IMG/VR virus record: IMGVR_UViG_3300036888_000014
Span: 1 to 47,710 of that record
Strand: one strand, 5' to 3'
DNA from: a virus
DNA: 47,710 bases
In this document: positions 5,898-13,807 of the stretch, one piece after another
Position numbering within the stretch: position 1 is the first letter of the stretch
Layout: each line of letters opens with the position of its first letter
The notes under the pieces: generated by a model
Databases searched by the model: none
What the model was told of the DNA's origin: nothing
What the model saw: the letters and a program-made list of their open reading frames with translations, nothing else
Program-made: the position numbers and the translations under genes

Positions 5898-8462
5898 ATG
5901 CCCACCTTCCCTTACGCCTACGTCGTGAACAGCGGCGCCTCCACGGTCACGAAGATCAACCTGAGCACGTTCGCGACAGTGGGGAGCGCCATTGCGGTGG
6001 GCAGCAACCCCTACCCCATCGCCGTTGATCCAGCGGGTGCCTATGCTTACGTCGTGAACCAGGGCGCCTACACGGTCACGAAGATCAACCTGAGCACGTT
6101 CGCGACAGTGGGCAGCGCACTGGCGGCGGTGACCAACCCCGTCAGCATCGCCGTTGATCCAGCGGGTGCTTTCGCCTACGTGACGAACTACAGCGGTAAC
6201 AAGGTCACGAAGATCAACCTGAGCACGTTCAATAACGTGGACGTCACTAACATCGCAGTGGGGACCTACCCCTACGGCATCGCCGTTGATCCAGCGGGTG
6301 CCTATGCTTACGTCGTGAACAACGGCGCCTCCACGGTCACGAAGATCAACCTGAGCACGTTCGCGACAGTGGGGAGCGCCATTGCGGTGGGCAGCAACCC
6401 CTACTCCATCGCCGTTGATCCAGCGGGTGCCTATGCTTACGTCGTGAACTACGGCGCCTCCACGGTCACGAAGATCAACCTGAGCACGTTCGCGACAGTG
6501 GGGAGCGCCATTGCGGTGGGCAGCAACCCCTACGGCATCGCCGTTGATCCAGCGGGTACCTATGCTTACGTGACGAACAGCGGCGCCTCCACGGTCACGA
6601 AGATCAACCTGAGCACGTTCCTGACAGTGGGCTCTGCTCTCGCAGTGGGGACCTACCCCTACGGCATCGCCGTTGATCCAGCGGGTACCTATGCTTACGT
6701 GACGAACTACGGCGATAACACGGTCACGAAGATCAACCTGAGCACGTTCCTGACAGTGGGCAGCGCACTGGCAGTGGGGGCCAACCCCTACGGCATCGCC
6801 ATCGGGCCGATTCCATATGGTCCTGCTGGCACCGTCTACTACGCGGTCCTAGCCGTTATAAGCGCCTCGGTGTCCGCGATTAGAGCGGTTCGCTCCCGAA
6901 AAGCGAAGCTCGTCGCTAGCACTGCATCCGTAGTTGCGCTGCAGATCAAGCGCGCTCGTAAGGCTGCGCTCTCGGTTGTATCCGCATCGAGCGCAAACCT
7001 AAAGCGAACCATCGGCAAAAGAGTACGCGCAAGTTCTGCGAGCAGCGTCTCGCTAGTCGTCAAGCGCGCTCGTAAGGCTGCGCTCTCGGTTGTATCCGCA
7101 TCGGTGGCAGCGATCGCAAGTCGTCGCTCACGGTTTATGAAGCTCATTGCATCCTCAGCGTCCTCGGCTGTTTTCCACTATCGACGAGCAAGGGTCGCGG
7201 TTCTGGGGGCAACGTCGGCCACGGTTTCAGCGATCACTAATGTCCGCTCGCGGGTAGTACGCATCATGGTTTCTTCAACTTCGGTAGCATCGATACGACG
7301 CGCCATCGGCAAGTACATCTCGATTGCCTCAGCGTCTGTATCTACGCTATCCAAGGCCATCCGTAAGGTTGTCGCAGCAAGCTCGACCAGCGTTACCGCT
7401 CTCAAGGTGAAGCGCGCTCGTCTGATCGCCATAGCGGCCTCCAGCGCCTCCGTAGCGGCTGCGATGCTCCACCGTGCACGACATGTCACCCTTGCCGCTG
7501 CGAGCGCCTCCGTGGCCGCTGTACGGTCACTACGAGCACGCTATATCTCTCTGCTTGCTAGCAGCGCTAGCTGGACGATCGTAGCTTGGAAACGTGCACG
7601 ACGGATCGCATTAGGCGCGGTCAGCGCGAGCGTGCCTACTGTCCTTCGCCGACGAGCCCGCCATATCGCTTTAGCGGTGACCTCCGCTACCGCCTCAACA
7701 ATCTCGAAGGTTATATCAAGGCTCCACTACATCACACTCGCTGTCACATCGGCTAGCGTATCTGCCGTAAGAATGCTCCGTAGTCGTCTCGTTGCCCTGG
7801 CAACCAACAGCGCAACGGTCGCAATGATTGCATATCAGCGAGCGCGAGTGGTCGCTCTAGCCGCATCATCGGCTATCGTCTCGACGATCTCCGCAGTCTC
7901 GTCAAGGATCAAGACTATCACCCTAGCAGTGACATCTGCGTCCATCGCCACGATTGCCAACCTTCGGGCTCGGCTGATCTCGGTCGCAGCAACTACGGTA
8001 TCCTCTCCACGCGTGAGGTTGATCCGCGCGCGGTTCGTGAAGATCGCCACCATCTCAGCATCCTTGGCACGGATTAGCATCTCCCGCCTATGGCGCATCA
8101 CTCTCACGGCTGGCAGTACCACCGTTGGGAGCGTCGCTATCCTGCGCGTATACATCGTTACTCTAGCAGTGCATTCGACTACGGCAGTCACCATCAGCAT
8201 CCAGCGAGCCCGAGTGATCGTTCTCGCTGTGACTTCGAGAATACTCACTGCGATCCCTAAGACCATTCGTAAGCTCGTCAACGCCATCTCAGTATCCAGA
8301 GCGAGGATCACTACGTTCATCCCCGTGCCTTTTGTACCTGGAGTGGTTACCACGGTCATCTCTATCGCAAAGTGGGTGACGAGCCTATTCTCAACCCCGA
8401 GTGCTCCCTCGACCACGATCTCCGAAACAGAGACAATAGAGACAGAGATCACCCCACCATGA
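5898..8462 (+). CDS. YVTN beta-propeller protein with long arginine-patterned 20-residue repeats
   Basis: An 854-residue two-part protein. Residues 6-303 are seven near-identical 43-44-residue units (A-Y-V-V-N-x-G-A-S-T-V-T-K-I-N-L-S-T-F), the YVTN/NHL-type propeller repeat; seven copies would close one complete propeller. Residues about 314-808 are about 25 degenerate 20-residue units of the form R-A-R-x-I-x-L-A-V-x-S-A-S-V-x-x-I. From about residue 273 to 841 there is not one Asp or Glu. The protein ends in an acidic tail (S-E-T-E-T-I-E-T-E). Propellers of this kind often bind surfaces or ligands, so an adsorption or virion-surface role is plausible, but it lies among head and connector genes. 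No promoter box or Shine-Dalgarno site is evident at the ATG. Its stop overlaps the next ATG (ATGA). Confidence 0.75.
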   Translation: MPTFPYAYVVNSGASTVTKINLSTFATVGSAIAVGSNPYPIAVDPAGAYAYVVNQGAYTVTKINLSTFATVGSALAAVTNPVSIAVDPAGAFAYVTNYSGNKVTKINLSTFNNVDVTNIAVGTYPYGIAVDPAGAYAYVVNNGASTVTKINLSTFATVGSAIAVGSNPYSIAVDPAGAYAYVVNYGASTVTKINLSTFATVGSAIAVGSNPYGIAVDPAGTYAYVTNSGASTVTKINLSTFLTVGSALAVGTYPYGIAVDPAGTYAYVTNYGDNTVTKINLSTFLTVGSALAVGANPYGIAIGPIPYGPAGTVYYAVLAVISASVSAIRAVRSRKAKLVASTASVVALQIKRARKAALSVVSASSANLKRTIGKRVRASSASSVSLVVKRARKAALSVVSASVAAIASRRSRFMKLIASSASSAVFHYRRARVAVLGATSATVSAITNVRSRVVRIMVSSTSVASIRRAIGKYISIASASVSTLSKAIRKVVAASSTSVTALKVKRARLIAIAASSASVAAAMLHRARHVTLAAASASVAAVRSLRARYISLLASSASWTIVAWKRARRIALGAVSASVPTVLRRRARHIALAVTSATASTISKVISRLHYITLAVTSASVSAVRMLRSRLVALATNSATVAMIAYQRARVVALAASSAIVSTISAVSSRIKTITLAVTSASIATIANLRARLISVAATTVSSPRVRLIRARFVKIATISASLARISISRLWRITLTAGSTTVGSVAILRVYIVTLAVHSTTAVTISIQRARVIVLAVTSRILTAIPKTIRKLVNAISVSRARITTFIPVPFVPGVVTTVISIAKWVTSLFSTPSAPSTTISETETIETEITPP
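5913..6806 (+). repeat. Seven tandem ~129-bp repeats encoding propeller blades
   Basis: The unit is 129 bp, with one copy of 132 bp. Stretches such as GCCGTTGATCCAGCGGG and AAGATCAACCTGAGCACGTT recur base for base, including third codon positions. That means recent duplication or gene conversion, not old divergence. Blade 3 is the most divergent. Confidence 0.9.
6837..8320 (+). repeat. About 25 degenerate ~60-bp repeats encoding a 20-residue unit
   Basis: The encoded period is mostly 20 residues (occasionally 18 or 22), each unit starting with R-A-R, R-S-R or a variant. The DNA copies are much more diverged than the propeller repeats. One near-exact DNA duplication is visible: the segment encoding K-R-A-R-K-A-A-L-S-V-V-S-A-S appears near 6949 and again near 7060. 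Confidence 0.8.
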
Positions 8463-8794
8463 CAGATTATGCTACCCCCGTTCCTGTAGGCCAACCACTT
8501 CACTTCGCGTGGCAGTTCTCCGAAGCGCCGAATTCTGTTGAGTTCAAGTGGAGCGAACCCAAGGCGTCACCCGTAGTTCCCGAGACTACGAGTACATGGA
8601 CTTCGCCCTCGACACAAACGGGTGGACCGCCTACGGTGTACATGGATACTGCGGTGACGTTCCACGTTGACTGCGTACCGACGTCAACTCCTGGTCCCGC
8701 TTACTGGAGAGTACAAGCCTTTGATGTTGATGATAACTCGATCGCTGTAGACGAAGGCGTCTTCCCTGTAAGGCCATCGCCGCTTAGAAACTAG
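8459..8794 (+). CDS. Hypothetical Ig-like structural protein
   Basis: 111 residues, starting M-T-D-Y-A-T-P-V in an ATGA overlap with the propeller gene, which suggests translational coupling. The sequence alternates strand-like segments (H-F-A-W-Q-F, V-E-F-K-W, T-F-H-V-D-C, Y-W-R-V-Q-A-F-D-V) with Pro/Thr-rich loops, as in a small beta-sandwich. It may be a cofactor or cap of the propeller protein. Function not recognised. Confidence 0.6.
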   Translation: MTDYATPVPVGQPLHFAWQFSEAPNSVEFKWSEPKASPVVPETTSTWTSPSTQTGGPPTVYMDTAVTFHVDCVPTSTPGPAYWRVQAFDVDDNSIAVDEGVFPVRPSPLRN

Positions 8795-8806
8795 GCTGAA
8801 GCGCGA

Positions 8807-8812
8807 TACACT
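8807..8812 (+). promoter_or_regulatory. -10 box TACACT, leaderless promoter
   Basis: TACACT ends six bases before the ATG at 8819. No Shine-Dalgarno site is present. Confidence 0.65.
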
Positions 8813-8818
8813 GATAGT

Positions 8819-9751
8819 ATGATCTCGCCGTATGTGCTCCCGTCTGATCTGATCAACTCGCCTGTCGGCATGGACTGGACCTCGTTCCCTGTACCTGGCG
8901 CGACGAACGAGCAGCAACTCGCGGGTCAATGGGATATGTGCTTTCGCGCAACCTCCGCTGCAGATGCGTTCGTCGATCAGACTTTACGCGCGACGATCTA
9001 TACGCAAAATGAATCAGCGCCTAACCGTCGCGTTTCGACTGACCCTAACGGTGTAGCGCGATTCGTCTGCGATGAGTGGCCTGTGCGCACAGTGGTTAGT
9101 GGACAGTGGACTAACACTGCATCGTTCCCGCGTCAGTGGCAAACGATACAGCTATGGAAGTTCGATATCGATGGTTATACAGTGATGAATGGCTCATACG
9201 ATGACGCCGCTAATGGACCGAACACTATTCTGATTGCTCCAGGGATCGTAACAGGGATGTACGGTCGCCGCGGCCTCCTCCTGCAGCTACAGTACATCTC
9301 GGGATGGGCGAATGCGGGGATCACTACAATGGTCGATGTCGCTGATACAGAGATCGCCGTTGACGACGTAACAGGTTATACGCTAGCCACGGTCGATGTC
9401 CCGATCATAGGAAGAATTCCTGACGGCGCGAGCACCGAAGTAGTAGCTGTTACAGGAACAACGCCAAGCGGCCTATCCGCATCGGGCGCAGGTACACTAA
9501 CGCTTGCAACGGGCGCAGCGTTCGCACATGCTGCGCCAACGGACGCTGTCCCTGCTTGTCTCATCACTACGATGCCCGCGAACGTCACACGAGCGATCGT
9601 ATGGCTAGCGCTCGCTGATGCGATGGTACGAGGCGCAATGGCGGTAACCGTTCCCGACCTCCCAGGATCAGAGCAGCATGGCGCGAGTAAAGATGACTTG
9701 GAGATGATGGGCTTCGAGGCCCTACTACCGTATAAACGCGTAACTTCCTAG
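8819..9751 (+). CDS. Probable head-tail connector (adaptor) protein
   Basis: 310 residues. The N-terminus Y-V-L-P-S-D-L-I-N-S-P-V-G-M-D-W and the C-terminal helical segment (A-I-V-W-L-A-L-A-D-A-M-V-R-G-A) resemble connector proteins. Around residues 175-205 there is D-T-E-I-A-V-D-D-V-T-G-Y followed by I-P-D-G-A-S-T-E-V-V, a beta insertion common in phage structural proteins. Position between capsid and tail tube supports an adaptor role. The family assignment is weak. Confidence 0.5.
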   Translation: MISPYVLPSDLINSPVGMDWTSFPVPGATNEQQLAGQWDMCFRATSAADAFVDQTLRATIYTQNESAPNRRVSTDPNGVARFVCDEWPVRTVVSGQWTNTASFPRQWQTIQLWKFDIDGYTVMNGSYDDAANGPNTILIAPGIVTGMYGRRGLLLQLQYISGWANAGITTMVDVADTEIAVDDVTGYTLATVDVPIIGRIPDGASTEVVAVTGTTPSGLSASGAGTLTLATGAAFAHAAPTDAVPACLITTMPANVTRAIVWLALADAMVRGAMAVTVPDLPGSEQHGASKDDLEMMGFEALLPYKRVTS

Positions 9752-9773
9752 AGGCCAGCACGCAGTAGGCAGA

Positions 9774-9787
9774 CTGGCGTCAGCCAG
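9774..9787 (+). other. Small hairpin between connector genes
   Basis: CTGGC, loop GTCA, GCCAG: a perfect 5-bp stem in the 50-base gap, just upstream of the next -10 box. Its role is unknown; it could stop or slow upstream transcription. Confidence 0.35.
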
Positions 9788-9789
9788 GG

Positions 9790-9795
9790 TAAGAT
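9790..9795 (+). promoter_or_regulatory. -10 box TAAGAT, leaderless promoter
   Basis: TAAGAT ends six bases before the ATG at 9802. Confidence 0.65.
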
Positions 9796-9801
9796 TACAG
9801 T

Positions 9802-10317
9802 ATGCCTCTGCCATTGATTTCGAAGCTTCGCAACGGCGCCCTAAGCGCAGCACAGGACAACATCATTGCGTTGTACGAGTTGCTAACGGGTGGACTGACG
9901 GATCAGACTGTCACTATTGCTCACCTGACAGCCCAAGCGCTCTCAGTACCTAGCCTCTCAACCACGGGCGCTGTCACTGCTGGGAGCGTAGTCACTACGG
10001 GTACCGTCTCAGAAAAAGGCTTGGTCACTACAGCGATCACTAGCGGAGCACTGCCGACACACGCCGTTACTTCAGGGACAGGAGCAAAGGTTCTTACTAC
10101 GCGCGATACGGTCGTTGCGCTGCCATACAACATCGTTGTGGCTACTGACACGGTCGAGATCGAGCTATCTCCTGATGGAACGACCTATACCACTTTGGTA
10201 ACCTTGGCTCCTGGCATCATCTCTACACTGCTAGCGTCTATCCCCGTACCCGCCAATTGGTATATCAGGGTCACACTAACGGGCTCTGCTACTCTCGGCG
10301 CGGTCGTCTACTACTAG
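9802..10317 (+). CDS. Hypothetical virion structural protein
   Basis: 171 residues. A short helical N-terminus (A-A-Q-D-N-I-I-A-L-Y-E-L-L) is followed by a Thr/Ser/Val/Ala-rich region and a beta-rich end with E-I-E-L-S-P-D-G-T-T-Y and W-Y-I-R-V-T-L-T-G. This is the layout of short fibre-like structural proteins: a helix for trimerisation, then beta strands. No family recognised. Confidence 0.55.
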   Translation: MPLPLISKLRNGALSAAQDNIIALYELLTGGLTDQTVTIAHLTAQALSVPSLSTTGAVTAGSVVTTGTVSEKGLVTTAITSGALPTHAVTSGTGAKVLTTRDTVVALPYNIVVATDTVEIELSPDGTTYTTLVTLAPGIISTLLASIPVPANWYIRVTLTGSATLGAVVYY

Positions 10318-10327
10318 GAGGCGCACC

Positions 10328-10858
10328 ATGCCACTCAATAGCGTCATGCAGCACGTCAAGTCCGTACTGAACGATCTCACGTTGCCTAGCGGGCTCACCT
10401 TCGATGGAGAGCATCAAGTACCGAATCTCAAAGCGCTTATCGCGATCGAGTATGGTCTGACATTCTCTGCGCAACCACTCGCCTTCATATGGGGAGGCGT
10501 CCTAGACATCAAGCGTCGCACTATGGGTGGCCCACGGTCAGCGGAGATCAATACGTCGAGCCCATTCCGCAACATCACGTACAAGATGCAAATCACTCTT
10601 AGGTATTCAGTACCACGCGTCCTCAGCAACATCGATTCGATCTTCCCTCTGATCATTGATAGCGTCGTCATGCAACTCTCAGGCACGCAGATGCCTATAA
10701 CTATCACTGATTCTATGACAGGCTGGAAGAGCACCATTACCGAGATCGGAGAGCAATTCGACATCTCTGTACCTAACGTCTTTCAGCATGAGGACCAACG
10801 ATGGTGGGCATATGGTGCTCGCGTCGTTACCACGGTCAAAGAGGACTATCAGCAGTGA
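10328..10858 (+). CDS. Probable tail terminator protein
   Basis: 176 residues, read from AGGAGG eight bases before the ATG, so it is Shine-Dalgarno led. The pattern M-Q-I-T-L-R-Y-S-V-P, I-F-P-L-I-I-D-S-V-V-M-Q-L, P-I-T-I-T-D-S-M-T-G-W-K-S and a final Y-G-A-R-V-V-T-T-V resembles tail-terminator or tail-completion proteins. It lies before the gp10-like and tail-tube genes. Another neck protein is the main alternative. Confidence 0.5.
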   Translation: MPLNSVMQHVKSVLNDLTLPSGLTFDGEHQVPNLKALIAIEYGLTFSAQPLAFIWGGVLDIKRRTMGGPRSAEINTSSPFRNITYKMQITLRYSVPRVLSNIDSIFPLIIDSVVMQLSGTQMPITITDSMTGWKSTITEIGEQFDISVPNVFQHEDQRWWAYGARVVTTVKEDYQQ

Positions 10859-10885
10859 AAACTATTTCGCGCTAGAGGAATATGT

Positions 10886-10891
10886 TACGAT
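10886..10891 (+). promoter_or_regulatory. -10 box TACGAT, leaderless promoter for an HNH gene
   Basis: TACGAT ends six bases before the ATG at 10898, so this homing-type gene appears to carry its own promoter. Confidence 0.65.
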
Positions 10892-10897
10892 AGACAC

Positions 10898-11362
10898 ATG
10901 GCTATCACAGACGACGAACGTAAACGACGCGACCGCGAAAAGCATAACAAACTATGGCGAGAAGACCCAGGATATCGAGATCGCTCGTTGCAGTACAAAG
11001 CGAAGAGATACGCAGCTAACCCTGAGCCAGCGAAAGCATACGCTGCCGAATGGCGTGCAGCACACCCTGGCTACAATCTCCGTAAGGCTCGTTCCTCACG
11101 CTATACTCGTACATATGGCGTCAGCCCTAAAGACTATAACGATATGTTCGCGGCTCAGGATGGAGCATGTGCGATCTGCGGCAGAGAACAGTTTGATAGC
11201 TCGAAACGCAGGCTCGAAATAGATCACGACCACGCAACTAATAAGGCAAGAGGTTTTCTTACGTGCGGCGCATGCAATCGTGGCATGGGGCAATTCGGAG
11301 ACGACCCACGGCTTCTTCGCCAAGCTGCACTATACCTAGAGTTAGCCGACGCGCAGAATTAG
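10898..11362 (+). CDS. HNH endonuclease, endonuclease VII-like
   Basis: 154 residues. The first 60 are very basic (K-R-R-D-R-E-K-H). The nuclease core follows: C-A-I-C-G-R, then L-E-I-D-H-D-H with the catalytic His, K-A-R-G-F-L-T-C-G-A-C-N, and the closing D-P-R-L-L-R-Q-A-A-L-Y-L. Four Cys form the zinc site as in T4 endonuclease VII-type recombination nucleases. It interrupts the tail module between the terminator-like gene and the gp10-like gene, as a free-standing mobile endonuclease would. Confidence 0.85.
   Translation: MAITDDERKRRDREKHNKLWREDPGYRDRSLQYKAKRYAANPEPAKAYAAEWRAAHPGYNLRKARSSRYTRTYGVSPKDYNDMFAAQDGACAICGREQFDSSKRRLEIDHDHATNKARGFLTCGACNRGMGQFGDDPRLLRQAALYLELADAQN
11354..11359 (+). 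promoter_or_regulatory. -10-like box CAGAAT before the gp10-like gene
   Basis: CAGAAT sits six bases before the ATG at 11366, one base from the TAGAAT form. It is a weaker match than the others. Confidence 0.35.
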
Positions 11363-11365
11363 ATC

Positions 11366-11824
11366 ATGGCTGCAGCTAAACCTAACCTCATCGCCGCAGT
11401 CGCAGTTGGGCTGAAGAACGCCGCAATGCTTCTCGAACAGATGACGCTGTCGCTCGCCCATGAAGCTGCGCCACATGGTGGTCCTTTTTCTACAGGCGCA
11501 TTCGCGGCAGGACTTGTGTCAGATGTTGCGATATCAGATGCAGAGGTCGTCATCACTATCGCATCCACGGTCGATAAGCCTAAACCTGAATGGGTCGAAG
11601 AGGGCACGAAGCCACACATGATCCCTGCTGAAGATACGTACTTTCTAGACAACCCATCGGCAAGTTCACATTCGCCCGACCCTGGAGGCTTCTCTGCTAT
11701 GGGTCCAGTGATGCATCCTGGTACGCAGCCGAACGAGTGGGCAGATACAGTTTTGGGGGAAGTTGCCGCTGTAGCCGAAGACACCATCACCGCCGCAATC
11801 CAAGAAGCATTGGCTGCACAGTAA
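11366..11824 (+). CDS. HK97 gp10-like tail-head connection protein
   Basis: 152 residues. The core has the motif set of the HK97 gp10 family: E-W-V-E-E-G-T-K-P-H-M-I-P, a Gly/Ser loop, and V-M-H-P-G-T-Q-P-N-E-W, with a helical C-terminus. Members join the tail to the head near the tail terminator. It is placed directly before the tail tube gene, as expected. Confidence 0.75.
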   Translation: MAAAKPNLIAAVAVGLKNAAMLLEQMTLSLAHEAAPHGGPFSTGAFAAGLVSDVAISDAEVVITIASTVDKPKPEWVEEGTKPHMIPAEDTYFLDNPSASSHSPDPGGFSAMGPVMHPGTQPNEWADTVLGEVAAVAEDTITAAIQEALAAQ

Positions 11825-11832
11825 AATCACGA

Positions 11833-11838
11833 TAAGAT
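11833..11838 (+). promoter_or_regulatory. -10 box TAAGAT, leaderless promoter for the tail tube gene
   Basis: TAAGAT ends six bases before the ATG at 11845. Confidence 0.65.
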
Positions 11839-11844
11839 AAGTAC

Positions 11845-13122
11845 ATGTCCACCTTTGGTCCGAGTTACGAGCTTCCTGGAAATCTATCAGCCGCAGGCTT
11901 AGCTCATGAACTCGTCTTCGGCACCCCCGTCGCGCCAACACAACTAGCTCCGTTCGATGACTTTACGCTCGAACCACCAGACACTGGTCTGTTCTTTCCC
12001 GAAACCGCAATGGGTGTTCGCGAAACTGAAGTGTTCCCGCTGTATGGTCAGGTGAAGCTCACGGGCTCGCTCGGCTCGCCCCTCTTCCCTGTAAACGGCA
12101 TCCTAGCTTGGATCGCTGCAGTAGGATGTGATGGCTCACAGTCTGGTACTGCGGCTGGTACTGCCAAGAATGGTACTATCACGGCTGCAGCCGCAGGAGT
12201 AACGTCGCTGACGTATACCGTTACAGGCGGAACGCCTGCCCCTGTAAACGGCGACTACCTGCAGATCGGCCCTGGGAGCATCACGAAGTTCGGCGTCCTA
12301 GGATTCGGAACACTCGCTACCCCATCGTTCGTAGTCAAGGTCACTGGCGTTGCCCTCACTGGTCCCTACACTCTGACTGTCGCTGCGACACCGTTCGCTG
12401 TGACCTCAAGCAACAACGTCGCGCAAGCGTGTGTCGCTCCGTTCTATCACTCCGTCATCCCAACGAACCGCCCTATCTCGCTAACTGCAGAGCGCAACCT
12501 AGGCGGGTATCAATCGCAGCAATACGCTGGCTGTATGGTTGATTCGTTCGACTTGACGCTGCCGACCACGAATGCTGCCGCGTCATTCAAGTCTAACCTC
12601 TCTGCATCAACCGTAGCGGTACTCAATACTCCCACAGCAGTAGAATCGCTGACTGATCCTGCAGTACCGTTCGTGTTCGCAGAGGGTGCGCTATCTGTCT
12701 TTGGTCAGGCCCTCAACAACGTCACTAACGTCAAGTTCACTCTCAATAACGGCGTAAAAGAGAATTGGACTGTCGCGGCTTCACATCTGCCCACGTTCAT
12801 CACGCCAACCTCGCGCATCCTAAGCGGCGAGTTGACGACCGTCTTCTACTCCCTCAACGATGCGAACTACGGATTTTTCGAGAACTGGCACCCCAACCTT
12901 TCTACTCCCGTTCCTGGCGCGCTATCGCTCACCCTTGCTCACCCTGGCACGGGCGGGTCATTCTACATTACGTTGCCCGCCGTCTCCGTCGAAAAGATCG
13001 GAACCGCGTCGAAGATAGGCGATCTCATCATGCAGACGCTCTCATTCAAGGCGGCGTACAGCTTGACTGATAACTACAGTCTGCAATCTTACTTCACGAA
13101 CACGGCTTACGCTCCGTTCTAG
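11845..13122 (+). CDS. Major tail (tube) protein
   Basis: 425 residues. The N-terminal half has Y-G-Q-V-K-L-T-G-S-L-G-S-P followed by V-N-G-I-L-A-W. The middle has I-S-L-T-A-E-R-N-L-G-G-Y and a segment ending in D-S-F-D-L-T-L. The C-terminus is strand-rich. This order is typical of actinophage tail tube proteins. Residues about 95-190 (Gly/Thr/Ala-rich, with V-N-G-D-Y-L-Q-I-G) look like an inserted Ig-like domain that would decorate the tube. The gene is followed by the tail assembly chaperones, which supports the call. Confidence 0.75.
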   Translation: MSTFGPSYELPGNLSAAGLAHELVFGTPVAPTQLAPFDDFTLEPPDTGLFFPETAMGVRETEVFPLYGQVKLTGSLGSPLFPVNGILAWIAAVGCDGSQSGTAAGTAKNGTITAAAAGVTSLTYTVTGGTPAPVNGDYLQIGPGSITKFGVLGFGTLATPSFVVKVTGVALTGPYTLTVAATPFAVTSSNNVAQACVAPFYHSVIPTNRPISLTAERNLGGYQSQQYAGCMVDSFDLTLPTTNAAASFKSNLSASTVAVLNTPTAVESLTDPAVPFVFAEGALSVFGQALNNVTNVKFTLNNGVKENWTVAASHLPTFITPTSRILSGELTTVFYSLNDANYGFFENWHPNLSTPVPGALSLTLAHPGTGGSFYITLPAVSVEKIGTASKIGDLIMQTLSFKAAYSLTDNYSLQSYFTNTAYAPF

Positions 13123-13131
13123 ACAGTCCTG

Positions 13132-13137
13132 TATACT
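13132..13137 (+). promoter_or_regulatory. -10 box TATACT, leaderless promoter
   Basis: TATACT ends six bases before the ATG at 13144. Confidence 0.65.
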
Positions 13138-13143
13138 GTTCTT

Positions 13144-13554
13144 ATGGGCTTCCTATCGCTGTTCGATGAGACTGAGAGTATTGAGGTAGCTCCTGGATAC
13201 TCTGTCGTTCTCAAAAAGTACCTCTCCAATGATGACTACACGGCGGCACAGAACGCATTGCTGACCTCGCGACAACTCGTGAGTGGTGGAGGCGCAGCCG
13301 ACAAGATCAGCGCTAAGATCGACACGGCTGGATACCAGCAAACCCTCCTATTTCACGCGATTGAATCATGGAACCTGACGGATAAGCAAGATGCGGCTCT
13401 CCCGTTGAGCATCGACAGCGTCAAGCGTCTACCACAGCCGACTTTCCTCAAGCTATACGCTCGCGTCACAGCCAACAGCAACGAAAAGGAAACCGCCGCA
13501 GAGCAGACGTCCTTTCGTGACGGCGACAATAGCGTGGGCGTCGGGCAACCTTAG
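13144..13554 (+). CDS. Tail assembly chaperone, short form (G-like)
   Basis: 136 residues between tail tube and tape measure, the usual slot of the lambda G/GT pair. It begins with a beta-rich, acidic part (D-E-T-E-S-I-E-V-A-P-G-Y) and continues helical (N-D-D-Y-T-A-A-Q-N-A-L-L). It ends V-G-V-G-Q-P followed by TAG. A second frame (+1/-2 relative) is open from about 13409 to 13753 and overlaps its end, so a fused long form is expected by ribosomal frameshifting. Confidence 0.75.
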   Translation: MGFLSLFDETESIEVAPGYSVVLKKYLSNDDYTAAQNALLTSRQLVSGGGAADKISAKIDTAGYQQTLLFHAIESWNLTDKQDAALPLSIDSVKRLPQPTFLKLYARVTANSNEKETAAEQTSFRDGDNSVGVGQP

Positions 13555-13753
13555 TCCACGCGACCATCTCCCCGCAGCTACAGCGCAATACTCAATCCTC
13601 AAAGCCTTTTGGAATAGGCTCGGCTGGACCTACCGCGACCTGCAGTCGCGCCCTCTTCGAGAAGTCCGTAAGTATATCGAGATCATGCGCATCGAGGATC
13701 ACGAAGCAGAACTACAGCATGCACGACAAGCTGCAGCCATGAAGCGCTCTTAG
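13517..13753 (+). CDS. Tail assembly chaperone, frameshifted extension (T-like)
   Basis: This frame (open from about 13409; first GTG at 13517) is offset +1, equivalently -2, from the preceding chaperone. Its end reads R-P-L-R-E-V-R-K-Y-I-E-I-M-R-I-E-D-H-E-A, the typical end of the second tail chaperone. It probably has no start of its own and is made as a fusion. Candidate slip sites are CCT-TAG at the end of the short form (13549-13554), where a +1 slip reads CTT-AGT, and TCC-TTT-C near 13510. Both forms bind the tape measure during tail assembly. Confidence 0.7.
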   Translation: MTATIAWASGNLSPRDHLPAATAQYSILKAFWNRLGWTYRDLQSRPLREVRKYIEIMRIEDHEAELQHARQAAAMKRS

Positions 13754-13767
13754 CGCCACCGTCGCTA

Positions 13768-13786
13768 GCCGTACCACAGGTACGGC
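13768..13786 (+). terminator. Strong hairpin before the tape measure gene
   Basis: GCCGTACC, loop ACA, GGTACGGC: a perfect 8-bp stem with a 3-base loop in the 54-base gap. No T-tract follows, so it may be a pause, an RNA-stability element or a factor-dependent terminator. Confidence 0.5.
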
Positions 13787-13795
13787 ATTCCATGA

Positions 13796-13801
13796 AACAA
13801 T
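13796..13801 (+). promoter_or_regulatory. -10-like box AACAAT before the tape measure gene
   Basis: AACAAT lies six bases before the ATG at 13808. The following GAGAGT is the same as at 4425, but the first T is missing. Confidence 0.35.
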
Positions 13802-13807
13802 GAGAGT

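Noticed and set aside
5913-6806. CRISPR-like array
   Set aside because: The repeats are contiguous coding units of 129 bp without spacers and encode propeller blades.
6839-8503. Several long minus-strand frames opposite the repeat protein
   Set aside because: They arise because the repeat codons avoid stops on the other strand. The plus frame is continuous over 854 codons with repeat periodicity, and no start signals exist on the minus strand.
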